DNA from: an uncultured SAR116 cluster alpha proteobacterium
GTDB taxonomy: Bacteria > Pseudomonadota > Alphaproteobacteria > Puniceispirillales > Marisalimonadaceae
Assembly (NCBI GenBank): GCA_902619485.1
Contig: CACNEF010000008.1
Coordinates: forward strand, 1-43,686
Direction of reading: 5' to 3'
Length of the DNA: 43,686 nucleotides
In this document: positions 17,929 through 26,015 of the stretch, piece after piece
Numbering within the stretch: the first letter of the stretch is position 1
Layout of the letters: each line of letters begins with the position of its first letter
The notes under the pieces: model-generated
Told to the model about the DNA's origin: nothing
The model's input: the letters and a program-made list of their open reading frames with translations, nothing else
The model's database searches: none
Position numbers and translations under genes: made by a program

Positions 17929-18843
17929 TTATATCTTTTTATGTATATAAGTTGTGTCGTATTTTTTAGATAGATATTCACCAGCAATAATTTTATCTTT
18001 TTTTGATATTATTGTGTCATATTGTGGATTGAAGAAAAAAGGTATGGAAAATCGCTCTTTATTATTTCCATATACGCGGTGAGGTGTAGCCTTTATTTTT
18101 TTCTTAGACCAAAATTCTAACATATCTCCAAAATTGACTATGACTTCACCTTCCTTTGGGGTTACCAATTCCCACTCATTTGAAGGATTTTTAATTTCGA
18201 GTCCAGGATTATTATCCGTTAACAAAATTGTCAAACAACCATAATCAGTATGAGGTGCTATACCATAATCTTTGTTCGATAATGATGACCTCCTTGGTGG
18301 ATAATAATTACATCTTAGCAACGACATTGGATTTTCAAATTTATCTTTAAAAAAATTTTCAGATAAGTCCAAAGAACGTTCAATAAATGATAGAACATGC
18401 ATCCCAATTTGAGTACAGAGATCATAATAATTATTAACAGTATTTTCAAACAATGGTAATTGTTCAGGCCAAAGATTTTTAGCGTAATAAGTTAAGTCTC
18501 TAAATTCATCTTTAACTTTTTGATGAGGACCAGTATCAAAAATCTCTTTATAATCTGGGTTATAATCTGGGTTAACTTGTTCTCCTTTTGGAGCACCCCA
18601 TCCTCTATTAGAAGAGGTTAAATCCATATTTACTCTATTTTTTTCTTCAAACGGAAGATCAAAAAAGGCTTTATAAGTTTTGAAGATATTATTTTTTACT
18701 TTCTTATCTATTGGTGTGTTTTGTAATAGCAAAAAACCATAATGAGAAATAGCATAATTAAATTTTTCTAATTCAGCATTAAAGGACGCATCTAATTGAT
18801 TTGAAATTATTTTATAATCTACTTTTGGTATCGTTAATTGCAT
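17929..18843 (-). CDS. 2-oxoglutarate/Fe(II) dioxygenase, isopenicillin-N-synthase-like
   Basis: Non-haem iron oxygenase of 304 residues. Fe ligands are His198 and Asp200 (APHTDYG) and His255 (TPHRV), and the 2-oxoglutarate-binding pair is Arg264/Ser266 (RFS). The N-terminal domain includes GFLLLQNTPI and RGWGAPKGEQ as in the DIOX_N-2OG-FeII family. Reactions in this family range from hydroxylation to ring closure, so the substrate cannot be read off. Predicted cytosolic, no signal peptide. It lies between the acyl-CoA synthetase (same strand, 87-bp gap) and the divergent MaoC gene. Confidence 0.87.
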   Translation of the reverse strand: MQLTIPKVDYKIISNQLDASFNAELEKFNYAISHYGFLLLQNTPIDKKVKNNIFKTYKAFFDLPFEEKNRVNMDLTSSNRGWGAPKGEQVNPDYNPDYKEIFDTGPHQKVKDEFRDLTYYAKNLWPEQLPLFENTVNNYYDLCTQIGMHVLSFIERSLDLSENFFKDKFENPMSLLRCNYYPPRRSSLSNKDYGIAPHTDYGCLTILLTDNNPGLEIKNPSNEWELVTPKEGEVIVNFGDMLEFWSKKKIKATPHRVYGNNKERFSIPFFFNPQYDTIISKKDKIIAGEYLSKKYDTTYIHKKI

Positions 18844-18960
18844 ATTATTAAAGTCATAATAAATTTTAAAAATTCAAGATTTGTATTTATAATATTATTA
18901 TTTAATTAAATAACTTTAAGTGTATATTTTAAATTAATAAAATAAAAAAAGGCATTTAAA

Positions 18961-19419
18961 ATGATAGTAATAAAAAATCCTTCTGAAATAAAAAATTTTA
19001 TAAACAAACCCCTTACACCTAGTGAATGGTATCACGTTACACAAGAGAAGATAAATAAATTTGCTGATGCAACATCAGATCACCAATGGATACATGTTGA
19101 TGAAAAGAGAGCAAAACAGGAAATGCCAGACGGCAAAACAATTGCGCATGGATATTACATGGTTTCTCTTCTTCCAAAATTAGCTGCTCAAAATGCACAA
19201 ATACAAAACACATCCAAAACCCTTAATTATGGGTCTGACAAAGTGAGATTTATAAACATGGTTAAAGTAGGTTCTCAAGTTAGGTTAAACAGAACAATAA
19301 TTTCTTGCGAGGAAATGAAAAATGGGGGCTATAGAGTAGTAAATAAATGTGAATTAGAAATTAAAGATGAGATTAAACCTGCTTTTATAGCGGAAACAAT
19401 TTCATTAGTATTCCCATAA
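18961..19419 (+). CDS. MaoC-like (R)-enoyl-CoA hydratase
   Basis: Single hot-dog hydratase of 152 residues. The catalytic Asp/His motif is SDHQWIHVD, with Asp40 and His45, in the context FADATSDHQWIHVDEKRAK; GKTIAHGYYMVSLLP is the second conserved segment. Members hydrate trans-2-enoyl-CoA to (R)-3-hydroxyacyl-CoA. AAGG precedes the ATG. It forms a two-gene operon with the downstream quinone-oxidoreductase-like gene (15-base gap), a pairing consistent with an acyl-CoA pathway. Confidence 0.9.
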   Translation: MIVIKNPSEIKNFINKPLTPSEWYHVTQEKINKFADATSDHQWIHVDEKRAKQEMPDGKTIAHGYYMVSLLPKLAAQNAQIQNTSKTLNYGSDKVRFINMVKVGSQVRLNRTIISCEEMKNGGYRVVNKCELEIKDEIKPAFIAETISLVFP

Positions 19420-19434
19420 ATTAAAGGATATAAT

Positions 19435-20403
19435 ATGAAAGCTATAGTCTGTAACGATTTTGGTCCAATAAAAAATATTAAGTACATGGATGTGGAAAAT
19501 CCTGAAATTGACGATGAAAGTATTCTGATTAGTGTAAGATCTGTTGGTGTAAATTTTCCTGATGGTCTCCTTGTTCAAGGTAAGTATCAATTGAAACCAG
19601 AAACACCTTTTATTCCAGGCATGGAAGTCGCTGGTGAAATAATAGAGCTTGGATCAAAAGTTGTAGATTTTAAAATTGGTGATCGGGTTGCTGGCTTATC
19701 AAGACTTAGCGGATATGCTGAAAAAGCAGCAGTGAAATTTTCGTCTGTATTTAAGATTCCAGATAGCATGTCATTTGATGATTCTTGCGCTTTATTATGT
19801 GCTTATGGAACATCCCATTATGCACTAAAACAGAGAGGTCAATTAAAAAAAGATGAAACTCTAGTTGTATTAGGTGCGTCAGGTTCAACTGGAATTGCAG
19901 CCATTCAAATTGGTAAAATAATGGGTGCAAAAGTAATTGCTGTCGCCTCAAATGCTGAAAAACAAAAAATAGCAAAAGATAGTGGAGCAGATCTAGCAAT
20001 TGGATATGATAATCTAAAAGAAAATTTAAAAGAAATTTCAAATGGCAATGGAATTGATGTTATTTTCGACCCAGTCGGTGGAGACACTTTTGACACAATT
20101 GCAAGAACTATGGCCAGAAAAGGTAGATTATTAGTGATCGGATTTGCTTCTGGGTCAATACCAAAATTAGCTGTAAACCTGGCCTTAGTAAAAGAGTTCA
20201 GTGTAGTAGGTGTTTTTTGGGGTGCATTTACTAGAGCTGAACCAGATGAATATAAGTTAAATATGATTGAATTATTTGATTGGTACCAAAAAGGATTTTT
20301 AAAACCTCTAATAGAAGAAAGTCACCCTTTATCAAAAGCTGCTGCAGTTCTAGAAAAAATTCTTGCTAGAGGTGCAAAAGGAAAAATCATTTTAACGCCA
20401 TAA
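19435..20403 (+). CDS. NADPH:quinone-oxidoreductase-like MDR enzyme
   Basis: Zinc-free medium-chain dehydrogenase/reductase of 322 residues. GroES-like N-terminus with VNFPDGLLVQGKYQ and PGMEVAGEI; Rossmann region with LVVLGASGSTGIAAIQIGK (about 144-162) and IDVIFDPVGGD. The structural-zinc cysteines of alcohol dehydrogenases are absent. The family reduces quinones or the double bond of enones/enoyl thioesters with NADPH. AAGGATAT lies before the ATG. Being second in an operon with a MaoC hydratase points to an enoyl thioester substrate (inference). Confidence 0.88.
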   Translation: MKAIVCNDFGPIKNIKYMDVENPEIDDESILISVRSVGVNFPDGLLVQGKYQLKPETPFIPGMEVAGEIIELGSKVVDFKIGDRVAGLSRLSGYAEKAAVKFSSVFKIPDSMSFDDSCALLCAYGTSHYALKQRGQLKKDETLVVLGASGSTGIAAIQIGKIMGAKVIAVASNAEKQKIAKDSGADLAIGYDNLKENLKEISNGNGIDVIFDPVGGDTFDTIARTMARKGRLLVIGFASGSIPKLAVNLALVKEFSVVGVFWGAFTRAEPDEYKLNMIELFDWYQKGFLKPLIEESHPLSKAAAVLEKILARGAKGKIILTP

Positions 20404-20431
20404 AAATCCAATTGTATTTATTTTTGATTCA

Positions 20432-21226
20432 TTAATCTTTTTTAATAAGAAAATTGAATAGATAGGAAAGAAAAAATAAAGTTGCACTTACTACAACTAT
20501 TGACGGTCCTGAAGGCGCATCAATCTCCACAGAGAGAAAAATGCCAAGAATTACAGAAAAAATACCTATTAAGGTTGCAATTAATGCCATTTGTTCTGGA
20601 GAATTAGCTAACCTTCTAGAAGTTGCTGCTGGTATTATCAACATTGCTGTTATTAGCAACAATCCTATAATTTGCAATGATACCGCCACTACAATTGTTA
20701 AAATTGTGGTTAATAATAAATTAATATAAATAGGATTTATTCCTTCAGCTCTAGCTAAATCTTCGTCAATTGTAACTAAAAGAAGAGAAGACCAATTAAA
20801 AGAGATAAGAAAAATTACTAAAATCACGCCAAGATACATCATCCACAAATCATTAGAACTTACTGTCAGAATATCCCCAAACAAAAATGCATGAATATCT
20901 ATTTTAATTCTATTAAGTGAAATTACAATAATTCCAATGGATAATGCGAGATGAGCTAATACTCCTAAAAGTGTGTCAGTTGACAAAATCTTACTTTGTT
21001 GTAGCCACAAAAAAAGGATACCGAATAATAAGCATACAACAATAATACCAAAATTAATTCCTGTTCCTAGCAATATACCTAACCCAACACCGAGTAATGA
21101 ACTATGGGCAATTGATTCACCATAGTAAGACATTCTACGCCAAACAACAAAGCAGCCCACAAGTCCTGATATTAGAGCTACTGCAATACCTGCAATAATA
21201 CCTCTTATAATAAATGGATCAGTTAT
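20432..21226 (-). CDS. znuB: Zinc ABC transporter permease ZnuB, apparent ATA start
   Basis: Inner-membrane permease of the ABC-3 family carrying zinc from ZnuA into the cytosol; seven to eight hydrophobic segments. The conserved GCFVVWRRMSYYGESIAHSSLLG is near the N-terminus. The first conventional start (GTG, 21160) would remove the first membrane segment. Reading upstream in frame gives T-D-P-F-I-I-R-G-I-I-A-G-I-A-V-A, matching the normal ZnuB N-terminus, and the codon at the Met position is ATA (21226-21224), 5 bases after GGAGAG and overlapping the znuC stop as ATAA. With this start the length is 264 residues, as usual. Third gene of zur-znuC-znuB. Confidence 0.88.
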   Translation of the reverse strand: MTDPFIIRGIIAGIAVALISGLVGCFVVWRRMSYYGESIAHSSLLGVGLGILLGTGINFGIIVVCLLFGILFLWLQQSKILSTDTLLGVLAHLALSIGIIVISLNRIKIDIHAFLFGDILTVSSNDLWMMYLGVILVIFLISFNWSSLLLVTIDEDLARAEGINPIYINLLLTTILTIVVAVSLQIIGLLLITAMLIIPAATSRRLANSPEQMALIATLIGIFSVILGIFLSVEIDAPSGPSIVVVSATLFFLSYLFNFLIKKD

Positions 21227-21975
21227 TTTATCTCTCCATCTATTAAATGATTATCTATTTGAGATGTATGATTTGTATGTTGATAAACAGCCATCATATT
21301 CGCCATGTCCTTACCAAACATTGAAATAAATTCTGGGTCTTGAGCAACTTGCTGAGGTTTGCCTGAACAACAAATATGATTAGAGAGGCACAAAACTTTT
21401 TTTGTTGAAACCATTACTAAATGGAGATCGTGAGAAACCATTAAAATACTAATATCTCTTTTAGAATAAATTTCTTGAATGAGTTTATAAAAACTCAATT
21501 GCCCTGAAATATCTAAATTTTGAGCAGGTTCATCCAAAACAAGTAAATCTGGATTATTCAATAAACTTCTTGCCAACAAAACCCTTTGCATTTCTCCACC
21601 CGATAAGACTGAAAGTTGTTTGTCTACTAACTGTCTTATATCAATCTCTGAGACTACTTGTTTGAAAGAAATATCATCATATTTCTTTCTAACAGTAATA
21701 AAATTTTTTACCGTCATAGGCATTGTATTGATTACATTTATACTTTGAGGCATGTACCCAATTTTTAATTTGTCTTTTTTCTGAATCTTTCCAAAATTAG
21801 GTTTGTAAAAACCCATCAAACATTTTAAGAGCATAGTTTTGCCAGCACCATTAGGACCTATAATAGTAATAAAATCATTTTTATTAATTTGTATATCGAT
21901 GTTTTTTAAAATAGATTTATGATGTTTGATGACGCTAACGTTTGAAGCAGAAATTAAGGCATTAATTGTTTTCAT
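21223..21975 (-). CDS. znuC: Zinc ABC transporter ATPase ZnuC
   Basis: ATP-binding subunit of the zinc importer, 250 residues. Walker A GPNGAGKT at 40-47, signature LSGGEMQR at 124-131, Walker B LLVLDEP at 144-150, and a switch histidine in LMVSHDLHLV. The C-terminal part contains LCLSNHICCSGKPQQV, as in ZnuC. The ATG overlaps the zur stop as ATGA, and its own TAA overlaps the probable znuB start. It is thus translationally coupled on both sides and controlled with zur. Confidence 0.93.
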   Translation of the reverse strand: MKTINALISASNVSVIKHHKSILKNIDIQINKNDFITIIGPNGAGKTMLLKCLMGFYKPNFGKIQKKDKLKIGYMPQSINVINTMPMTVKNFITVRKKYDDISFKQVVSEIDIRQLVDKQLSVLSGGEMQRVLLARSLLNNPDLLVLDEPAQNLDISGQLSFYKLIQEIYSKRDISILMVSHDLHLVMVSTKKVLCLSNHICCSGKPQQVAQDPEFISMFGKDMANMMAVYQHTNHTSQIDNHLIDGEIK

Positions 21976-22430
21976 TTTTGACTACAATCTAAACAATGTC
22001 CTTCAATTTCTAATGTAGTATTACTGATCACAAAATTATTATGAATAGCTGTTTTTGAAATTCTGTCTTTTAAACTGTCGTCACAGCATTCTTGATATAT
22101 ATTACATTTTTTACAAATTAAAAAATAACATTCTTTATGAGCTTTAGGATGAAAGCATCCTACAAAAGAGTTTATGGAATTTAGCTTATGAACAAACCCA
22201 TTTTCTATTAAAAAATCAATAGCTCTGTAAACTGTTGGTGGATGTGAGGGTTTATTATTTATATTGCTTATTGTATCAAGTATTTCATAAGCTTTTATAG
22301 GTTTATTATTTTTAACAATTATCTCAAAAACTTGTTTTCTGATTTCTGTAAGACCTAATTTATTAGATTTACATATTTCTTCAACTCTGTGTATTGAAGC
22401 TTTTAATTCAGATGTTGATTTTGATTTCAT
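21972..22430 (-). CDS. zur: Fur-family zinc regulator Zur
   Basis: Zinc-sensing repressor: winged helix with GLTEIRKQVFEIIV and the DNA-recognition HPPTVYRAIDFLIENG (about 63-78), then a dimerisation domain. Structural zinc cysteines are Cys106/Cys109 (CKKC) and Cys146/Cys149 (CLDC); His-containing GCFHPKAHKEC is the regulatory-site region. The ATG at 22430 (152 residues) is preferred, 7 bases after AGGG; the ATG at 22436 is too close to it. First gene of the leftward zur-znuCB operon and divergent from znuA across a Zur box, so probably autoregulated. Identification as Zur rather than Fur rests on this context. Confidence 0.9.
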   Translation of the reverse strand: MKSKSTSELKASIHRVEEICKSNKLGLTEIRKQVFEIIVKNNKPIKAYEILDTISNINNKPSHPPTVYRAIDFLIENGFVHKLNSINSFVGCFHPKAHKECYFLICKKCNIYQECCDDSLKDRISKTAIHNNFVISNTTLEIEGHCLDCSQK

Positions 22431-22482
22431 ACTCATGCCCTACTCTACAATAATAAAGTTGACTTTCAAACAATATAATATA

Positions 22483-22499
22483 TGTTATGTTATAACATT
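22483..22499. promoter_or_regulatory. Zur box between zur-znuCB and znuA
   Basis: TGTTATGTTATAACATT, identical over 17 bp to the site at 15543-15559, lies in the 95-bp divergent spacer. It starts 26 bp before znuA and 52 bp before the zur start. Zinc-loaded Zur would repress both arms of the zinc-uptake locus. Confidence 0.88.
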
Positions 22500-22525
22500 G
22501 CAATGATTAATCAAGGATATGAATA

Positions 22526-23632
22526 ATGTTTAAAATTCTAACTATTTTCTCTTTCATAATTTGTTCCAGTTTCAATTTATTTGCCTCTGAAACAAAAGGT
22601 GTTGTTACAACTATTCAACCAATAAATTCTCTAGTAAGTGCTGTTATTGGAAATACTGGCAAAACAATTTCATTAATACCAGCTGAAGTATCACCCCACG
22701 AATACAAATTAAAACCTTCTGATACAAAAAAATTACAAAATGCAAATATAATATTTTTTGTCTCAGATCACCTTGAGTCAAGTGTAACTAAAGTATTTGA
22801 GAACCTTCCTAAAAACATAAAAATAATCAACTTAATGGAAGATACTGGAATTAAACATTTAGCAATAAGAGATAATGAGGCATGGGAACGTCATGACCAC
22901 CATCATGGACATGGTGATCACGATGATCCTGATAAACATTCTAAGAAACATGACGATCACGACCACGACAAACATGCTAAGAAACATGACGATCATGACC
23001 ATGACAAACATGAAAAGAAACATGACGATCACGACCATGATAAACATGCAAAAAAACATGATGATCACGACCATGATAAACATGCAAAAAAACATGATGA
23101 TCACGATGATCATGAAAAAGAAGACGATGTTCACATTTGGTTGAGTCCTGATAACGCAGTAAAGATTATCAAAAAGATAAATAAAGAATTAAGTTTATTT
23201 TTCCCAGAAAATGCAAAGACATATGATCAAAATGCCAGTCAAATGATCAAGAAAATTAATCAATTAAAAGTTGAATTAAAAAATGAATTATCAGGTATTA
23301 AAGATAAACCATATGTAGTATTTCATGATGCATATCAATATTTTGAAACAAGCTTTGGTTTAAATGCTGTTGGCTCTGTTGCGTTAGAAGGAGATATAGC
23401 TTCTTCACCAAAACAAATATCTTTTATAAAAGATAAAATTGTTAAATTAAAAGCTTCATGTGTTTTTCAAGAACCTCAGTTTGATAGTAAATTAGTAAAA
23501 ATTGTTGTTGAGGGTACTAATGCACAAATAGGTACACTAGATCCCCTTGGTGTTAATATAAAAAGTGGAGAAAATTTTTATTTACAATTACTTAAAAACA
23601 TGGCTAAAAGTCTGAAAGATTGTTTAGGGTAA
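22526..23632 (+). CDS. znuA: Periplasmic zinc-binding protein ZnuA with long His/Asp repeat loop
   Basis: Solute-binding protein of the zinc importer (cluster A-I), 368 residues. Signal peptide about 1-20 (ends NLFA). Zinc-site histidines are visible at His58 (SPHEYKLKPSD), in VHIWLSPDN after the loop, and in VFHDAYQYFE. Between them a charged histidine-rich loop spans about residues 124-205, built largely of the 12-residue unit KHDDHDHDKHAK. Such loops occur in ZnuA but this one is long and regular. First gene of a rightward operon with an ABC ATPase 9 bases downstream; Zur box just upstream. Confidence 0.94.
   Translation: MFKILTIFSFIICSSFNLFASETKGVVTTIQPINSLVSAVIGNTGKTISLIPAEVSPHEYKLKPSDTKKLQNANIIFFVSDHLESSVTKVFENLPKNIKIINLMEDTGIKHLAIRDNEAWERHDHHHGHGDHDDPDKHSKKHDDHDHDKHAKKHDDHDHDKHEKKHDDHDHDKHAKKHDDHDHDKHAKKHDDHDDHEKEDDVHIWLSPDNAVKIIKKINKELSLFFPENAKTYDQNASQMIKKINQLKVELKNELSGIKDKPYVVFHDAYQYFETSFGLNAVGSVALEGDIASSPKQISFIKDKIVKLKASCVFQEPQFDSKLVKIVVEGTNAQIGTLDPLGVNIKSGENFYLQLLKNMAKSLKDCLG
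22946..23119 (+). repeat. 36-bp tandem repeat encoding the ZnuA His-rich loop
   Basis: Four full 36-bp units start at 22946, 22982, 23018 and 23054, with a shorter fifth from 23090. They encode residues 141-198, each about K-H-D-D-H-D-H-D-K-H-A/E-K. Differences are mostly third-base (GAC/GAT, CAC/CAT), indicating recent expansion under coding constraint. Confidence 0.92.
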
Positions 23633-23641
23633 TGATTATAA

Positions 23642-24280
23642 ATGTTAATTTGTGAAGATATATCATTTGATATTGACGGACAAAAATTATTTTCAAACAT
23701 CAATTTAAATATAAAACCTCAGAAGGACCTTTTGATAACTGGTCCTTCTGGAGTTGGTAAAACAACCTTACTTAGTATTTTATGCGGCATTCAAAAACCA
23801 ACCACTGGTAAAATAACTTATAATAGTATTGACCTTTATAATTTACCTGAAAACAAAATAGATGAATTTAGAGGCAAAAATCTTGGTGTGGTTTTTCAAA
23901 ATTTTAACTTAATTAATACATTCACTGTTAAACAAAACTTAGAAATTGCTGTGAGTGCTATTGATACAAAAAAATCCATTCCATTTTTTAACATTTTGGA
24001 TAGAGTTGGACTAGCGAACAAATCACATATAAAAGTTGCAAATTTAAGCATTGGAGAAAAACAAAGACTTGCAGTGGCACGTGCATTTGTCGGTGATCCA
24101 AAATGGGTTTTTTGTGATGAACCAACTTCATCATTAGACGATAAAAATGCCAATATTATAGCGAATTTGATAAAAGAAGAAAGCTTGCGTTGTAAAGCTT
24201 CACTAGTGCTTATAACACATGATAGTCGTATACAAACTTTAATAAAATTCTCTAAAATTTTAAAATTAGGAGATGAGTAA
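23642..24280 (+). CDS. ABC transporter ATPase, LolD/MacB-like (zinc-locus)
   Basis: ATP-binding protein of 212 residues. Walker A GPSGVGKTT (34-42), Q-loop FQNFNL, signature LSIGEKQR (135-142), Walker B WVFCDEPTSSLD (155-166), H-loop ITHD. This type pairs with an FtsX-like permease, encoded next door and overlapping by one base. Such pairs act mechanically on periplasmic substrates or lipoproteins rather than as channels. Placement after znuA and a Zur box indicates a role in zinc homeostasis, as in the Zur-controlled zrg locus of Vibrio cholerae (analogy, inference). Confidence 0.9.
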   Translation: MLICEDISFDIDGQKLFSNINLNIKPQKDLLITGPSGVGKTTLLSILCGIQKPTTGKITYNSIDLYNLPENKIDEFRGKNLGVVFQNFNLINTFTVKQNLEIAVSAIDTKKSIPFFNILDRVGLANKSHIKVANLSIGEKQRLAVARAFVGDPKWVFCDEPTSSLDDKNANIIANLIKEESLRCKASLVLITHDSRIQTLIKFSKILKLGDE

Positions 24281-25452
24281 TAAATATTTTTTATATATCA
24301 ATTTTGTATCTAAAATCTAAACCTTTAAACTTTTTGCTAAGTGTGTTTCTAATGATTGTAGGAATTACTATCATAACTGTGTCTATATTGGTTAACCAAG
24401 TTACCAAAGAAACTTTCAGTAAAAATAATCCAGGTTTAGATGCTGTAGTTGGTGCAAAAGGAAGCCCCCTTCAATTGATATTATCTTCTATTCATCACAT
24501 AGATATTCCTACTGGAAATATAAGCTATAAAAACGCTAGAAAAATTATTAAACACCCAGCCATTAAAAGTGCAATACCAATTTCATTGGGCGATAATTTT
24601 CAAAATTTTAGAATAGTTGGGACTAACAAAAGTTTTTTAAAGTTATATAAAGCAAATCTAATTTCAGGTACCGCTTGGTCACAACCAATGCAAGCTGTGA
24701 TTGGTTATAATGTGTCTAAAATAACAAAGTTAAAAATTAACAAGTTCTTTGTTGGCTCACACGGCTTAATTGACACCGGGGATGTTCATGCAGAACAACC
24801 TTATAAAGTTGTCGGTGTTTTAAAAAAAACCGGAACTATATTAGACAATTTAATTTTAACAAGTTTAGATAGTGTCTGGAACTTACATTCTGTTACAAAT
24901 AAAGATAAATTAGAGATTACTTCATTACTATTAAAATACAAAAATAAGACTTCATCTTTTTCTTTTCCTCGTTTAATTAACAAAGGTACAAACATGCAAG
25001 CTGCCAGTCCTAGTTTTGAAATTTCAAAACTACTTAAACTTACTGGTAATGCTCACAGAATTGTTGATTACTTGAGTGTACTAATAATGATATTATCTTT
25101 CTTGGGAATCTTGTTCACTTTATTAAATAACATAAATGAAAGGAAATATGACTTAGCAGTGTTAAGGACACTTGGATTTTCAAGATGGAAATTATTTTCC
25201 ATTATTTTATCAGAAGGAATGATTATTTCTATTTTAGGTAGCACTATTGGTCTAATATTTGGATATATAGTATATGAAAGCATGTACTATTTTTCTATTG
25301 TAGGTAGAAGCTTAGAACTGGGGCAGCTAAGTTTTTTAAATGACTTATTTTTAATTTGGATAATTGTAAATATAATTGCCTTTATAACGTGCCTAGTTCC
25401 ATGTATAAAAGTTTATAAGCAGAATATAAGATCTACTTTATTAAATAGTTAA
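24280..25452 (+). CDS. FtsX/MacB-like ABC permease, apparent ATA start
   Basis: Membrane subunit for the preceding ATPase. One N-terminal membrane segment (LLSVFLMIVGITIITVSILV), a periplasmic MacB-like domain opening with LDAVVGAKGSPLQLILSS and HIDIPTGNI, then three segments of the FtsX domain with NERKYDLAVLRTLGFSRWKL. The first conventional start is TTG at 24304, but it is poorly placed. Upstream in-frame codons encode N-I-F-Y-I-S-I-L before Y-L-K-S-K-P-L, which fits the family's usual N-terminus. The Met position is ATA at 24280, 7 bases after GGAG and overlapping the ATPase stop as TAATA. This start gives 390 residues. Confidence 0.87.
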   Translation: MNIFYISILYLKSKPLNFLLSVFLMIVGITIITVSILVNQVTKETFSKNNPGLDAVVGAKGSPLQLILSSIHHIDIPTGNISYKNARKIIKHPAIKSAIPISLGDNFQNFRIVGTNKSFLKLYKANLISGTAWSQPMQAVIGYNVSKITKLKINKFFVGSHGLIDTGDVHAEQPYKVVGVLKKTGTILDNLILTSLDSVWNLHSVTNKDKLEITSLLLKYKNKTSSFSFPRLINKGTNMQAASPSFEISKLLKLTGNAHRIVDYLSVLIMILSFLGILFTLLNNINERKYDLAVLRTLGFSRWKLFSIILSEGMIISILGSTIGLIFGYIVYESMYYFSIVGRSLELGQLSFLNDLFLIWIIVNIIAFITCLVPCIKVYKQNIRSTLLNS

Positions 25453-25495
25453 AATTTATATATTTATGACGTAGATTTTATTGAAGGAGAAATTT

Positions 25496-26014
25496 TTGAA
25501 TTTGAGATTTCTATTTTTAATTGTTTTTACTTTTTTTTGTAATAAAGCATTTGGGTTTGAAAAATTTAACCTTAATGACATTGACCCTTATGAAAATATT
25601 ATTGTAGAGGACATGTTTGAACCACTAAAAGTCACGGGAGATGCTTTACCATGGCAATTATTTGGTAAGACTAAAGAAGTAGAAGATTGTACCATTGATA
25701 AAGATGGTTTTGATTACTGTCTTATCAAACCAGTTTATGACGATAAAATTAAAAAGTATAATGGTGAAACTGTAACTATAATGGGATATATGTTTCCATT
25801 AGAAGAATCTGAAAAACAAAGAAAGTTTTTAATAGGACCGTACCCTTTAAGTTGTCCTTTTCACTACCACGTTGGGCCTTCTCAAGTGATTGAGATAAAA
25901 TCAGATAATCCAGTTGATTTTTCATTTGATCCAATAACTATAAAAGGCAAACTCAAGATAAAATTCAACGAGGAGACTGGTTCATTCTTTTACCTAGAAA
26001 CTATTAAGTCTTAA
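25496..26014 (+). CDS. DUF3299 periplasmic protein of the zinc cassette
   Basis: 172 residues from a TTG start chosen because AAGGAGA ends 5 bases upstream. The N-terminal signal peptide is FLFLIVFTFFCNKAFG. The body fits DUF3299: LPWQLFGKT, VTIMGYMFPLEE, KFLIGPYPLSCPFHYHVGPS, then a beta-rich end with VEI/KGKL segments. Biochemical function is unknown. The SCPFHYH segment offers Cys and His ligands, so metal binding is conceivable. It lies 43 bases after the FtsX-like permease and probably belongs to the same Zur-controlled operon. Its stop is one base from that of the convergent thiolase gene. Confidence 0.75.
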   Translation: MNLRFLFLIVFTFFCNKAFGFEKFNLNDIDPYENIIVEDMFEPLKVTGDALPWQLFGKTKEVEDCTIDKDGFDYCLIKPVYDDKIKKYNGETVTIMGYMFPLEESEKQRKFLIGPYPLSCPFHYHVGPSQVIEIKSDNPVDFSFDPITIKGKLKIKFNEETGSFFYLETIKS

Positions 26015-26015
26015 T

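Noticed and set aside
21160-21226. Frameshift or N-terminal truncation of znuB
   Set aside because: The frame is open without interruption up to the znuC stop and encodes the expected N-terminus; the only anomaly is the ATA at the start position.
22946-23119. CRISPR-like regular repeat
   Set aside because: The units are contiguous without unique spacers, are in frame, and encode the ZnuA histidine loop.
22859-23144. Met/Ile/Val-rich or Met/Thr/Ile-rich open frames on both strands over znuA
   Set aside because: These are alternate-frame readings of the His/Asp codon repeat; the hydrophobic minus-strand frame is an artefact of antisense GAT/CAT codons.
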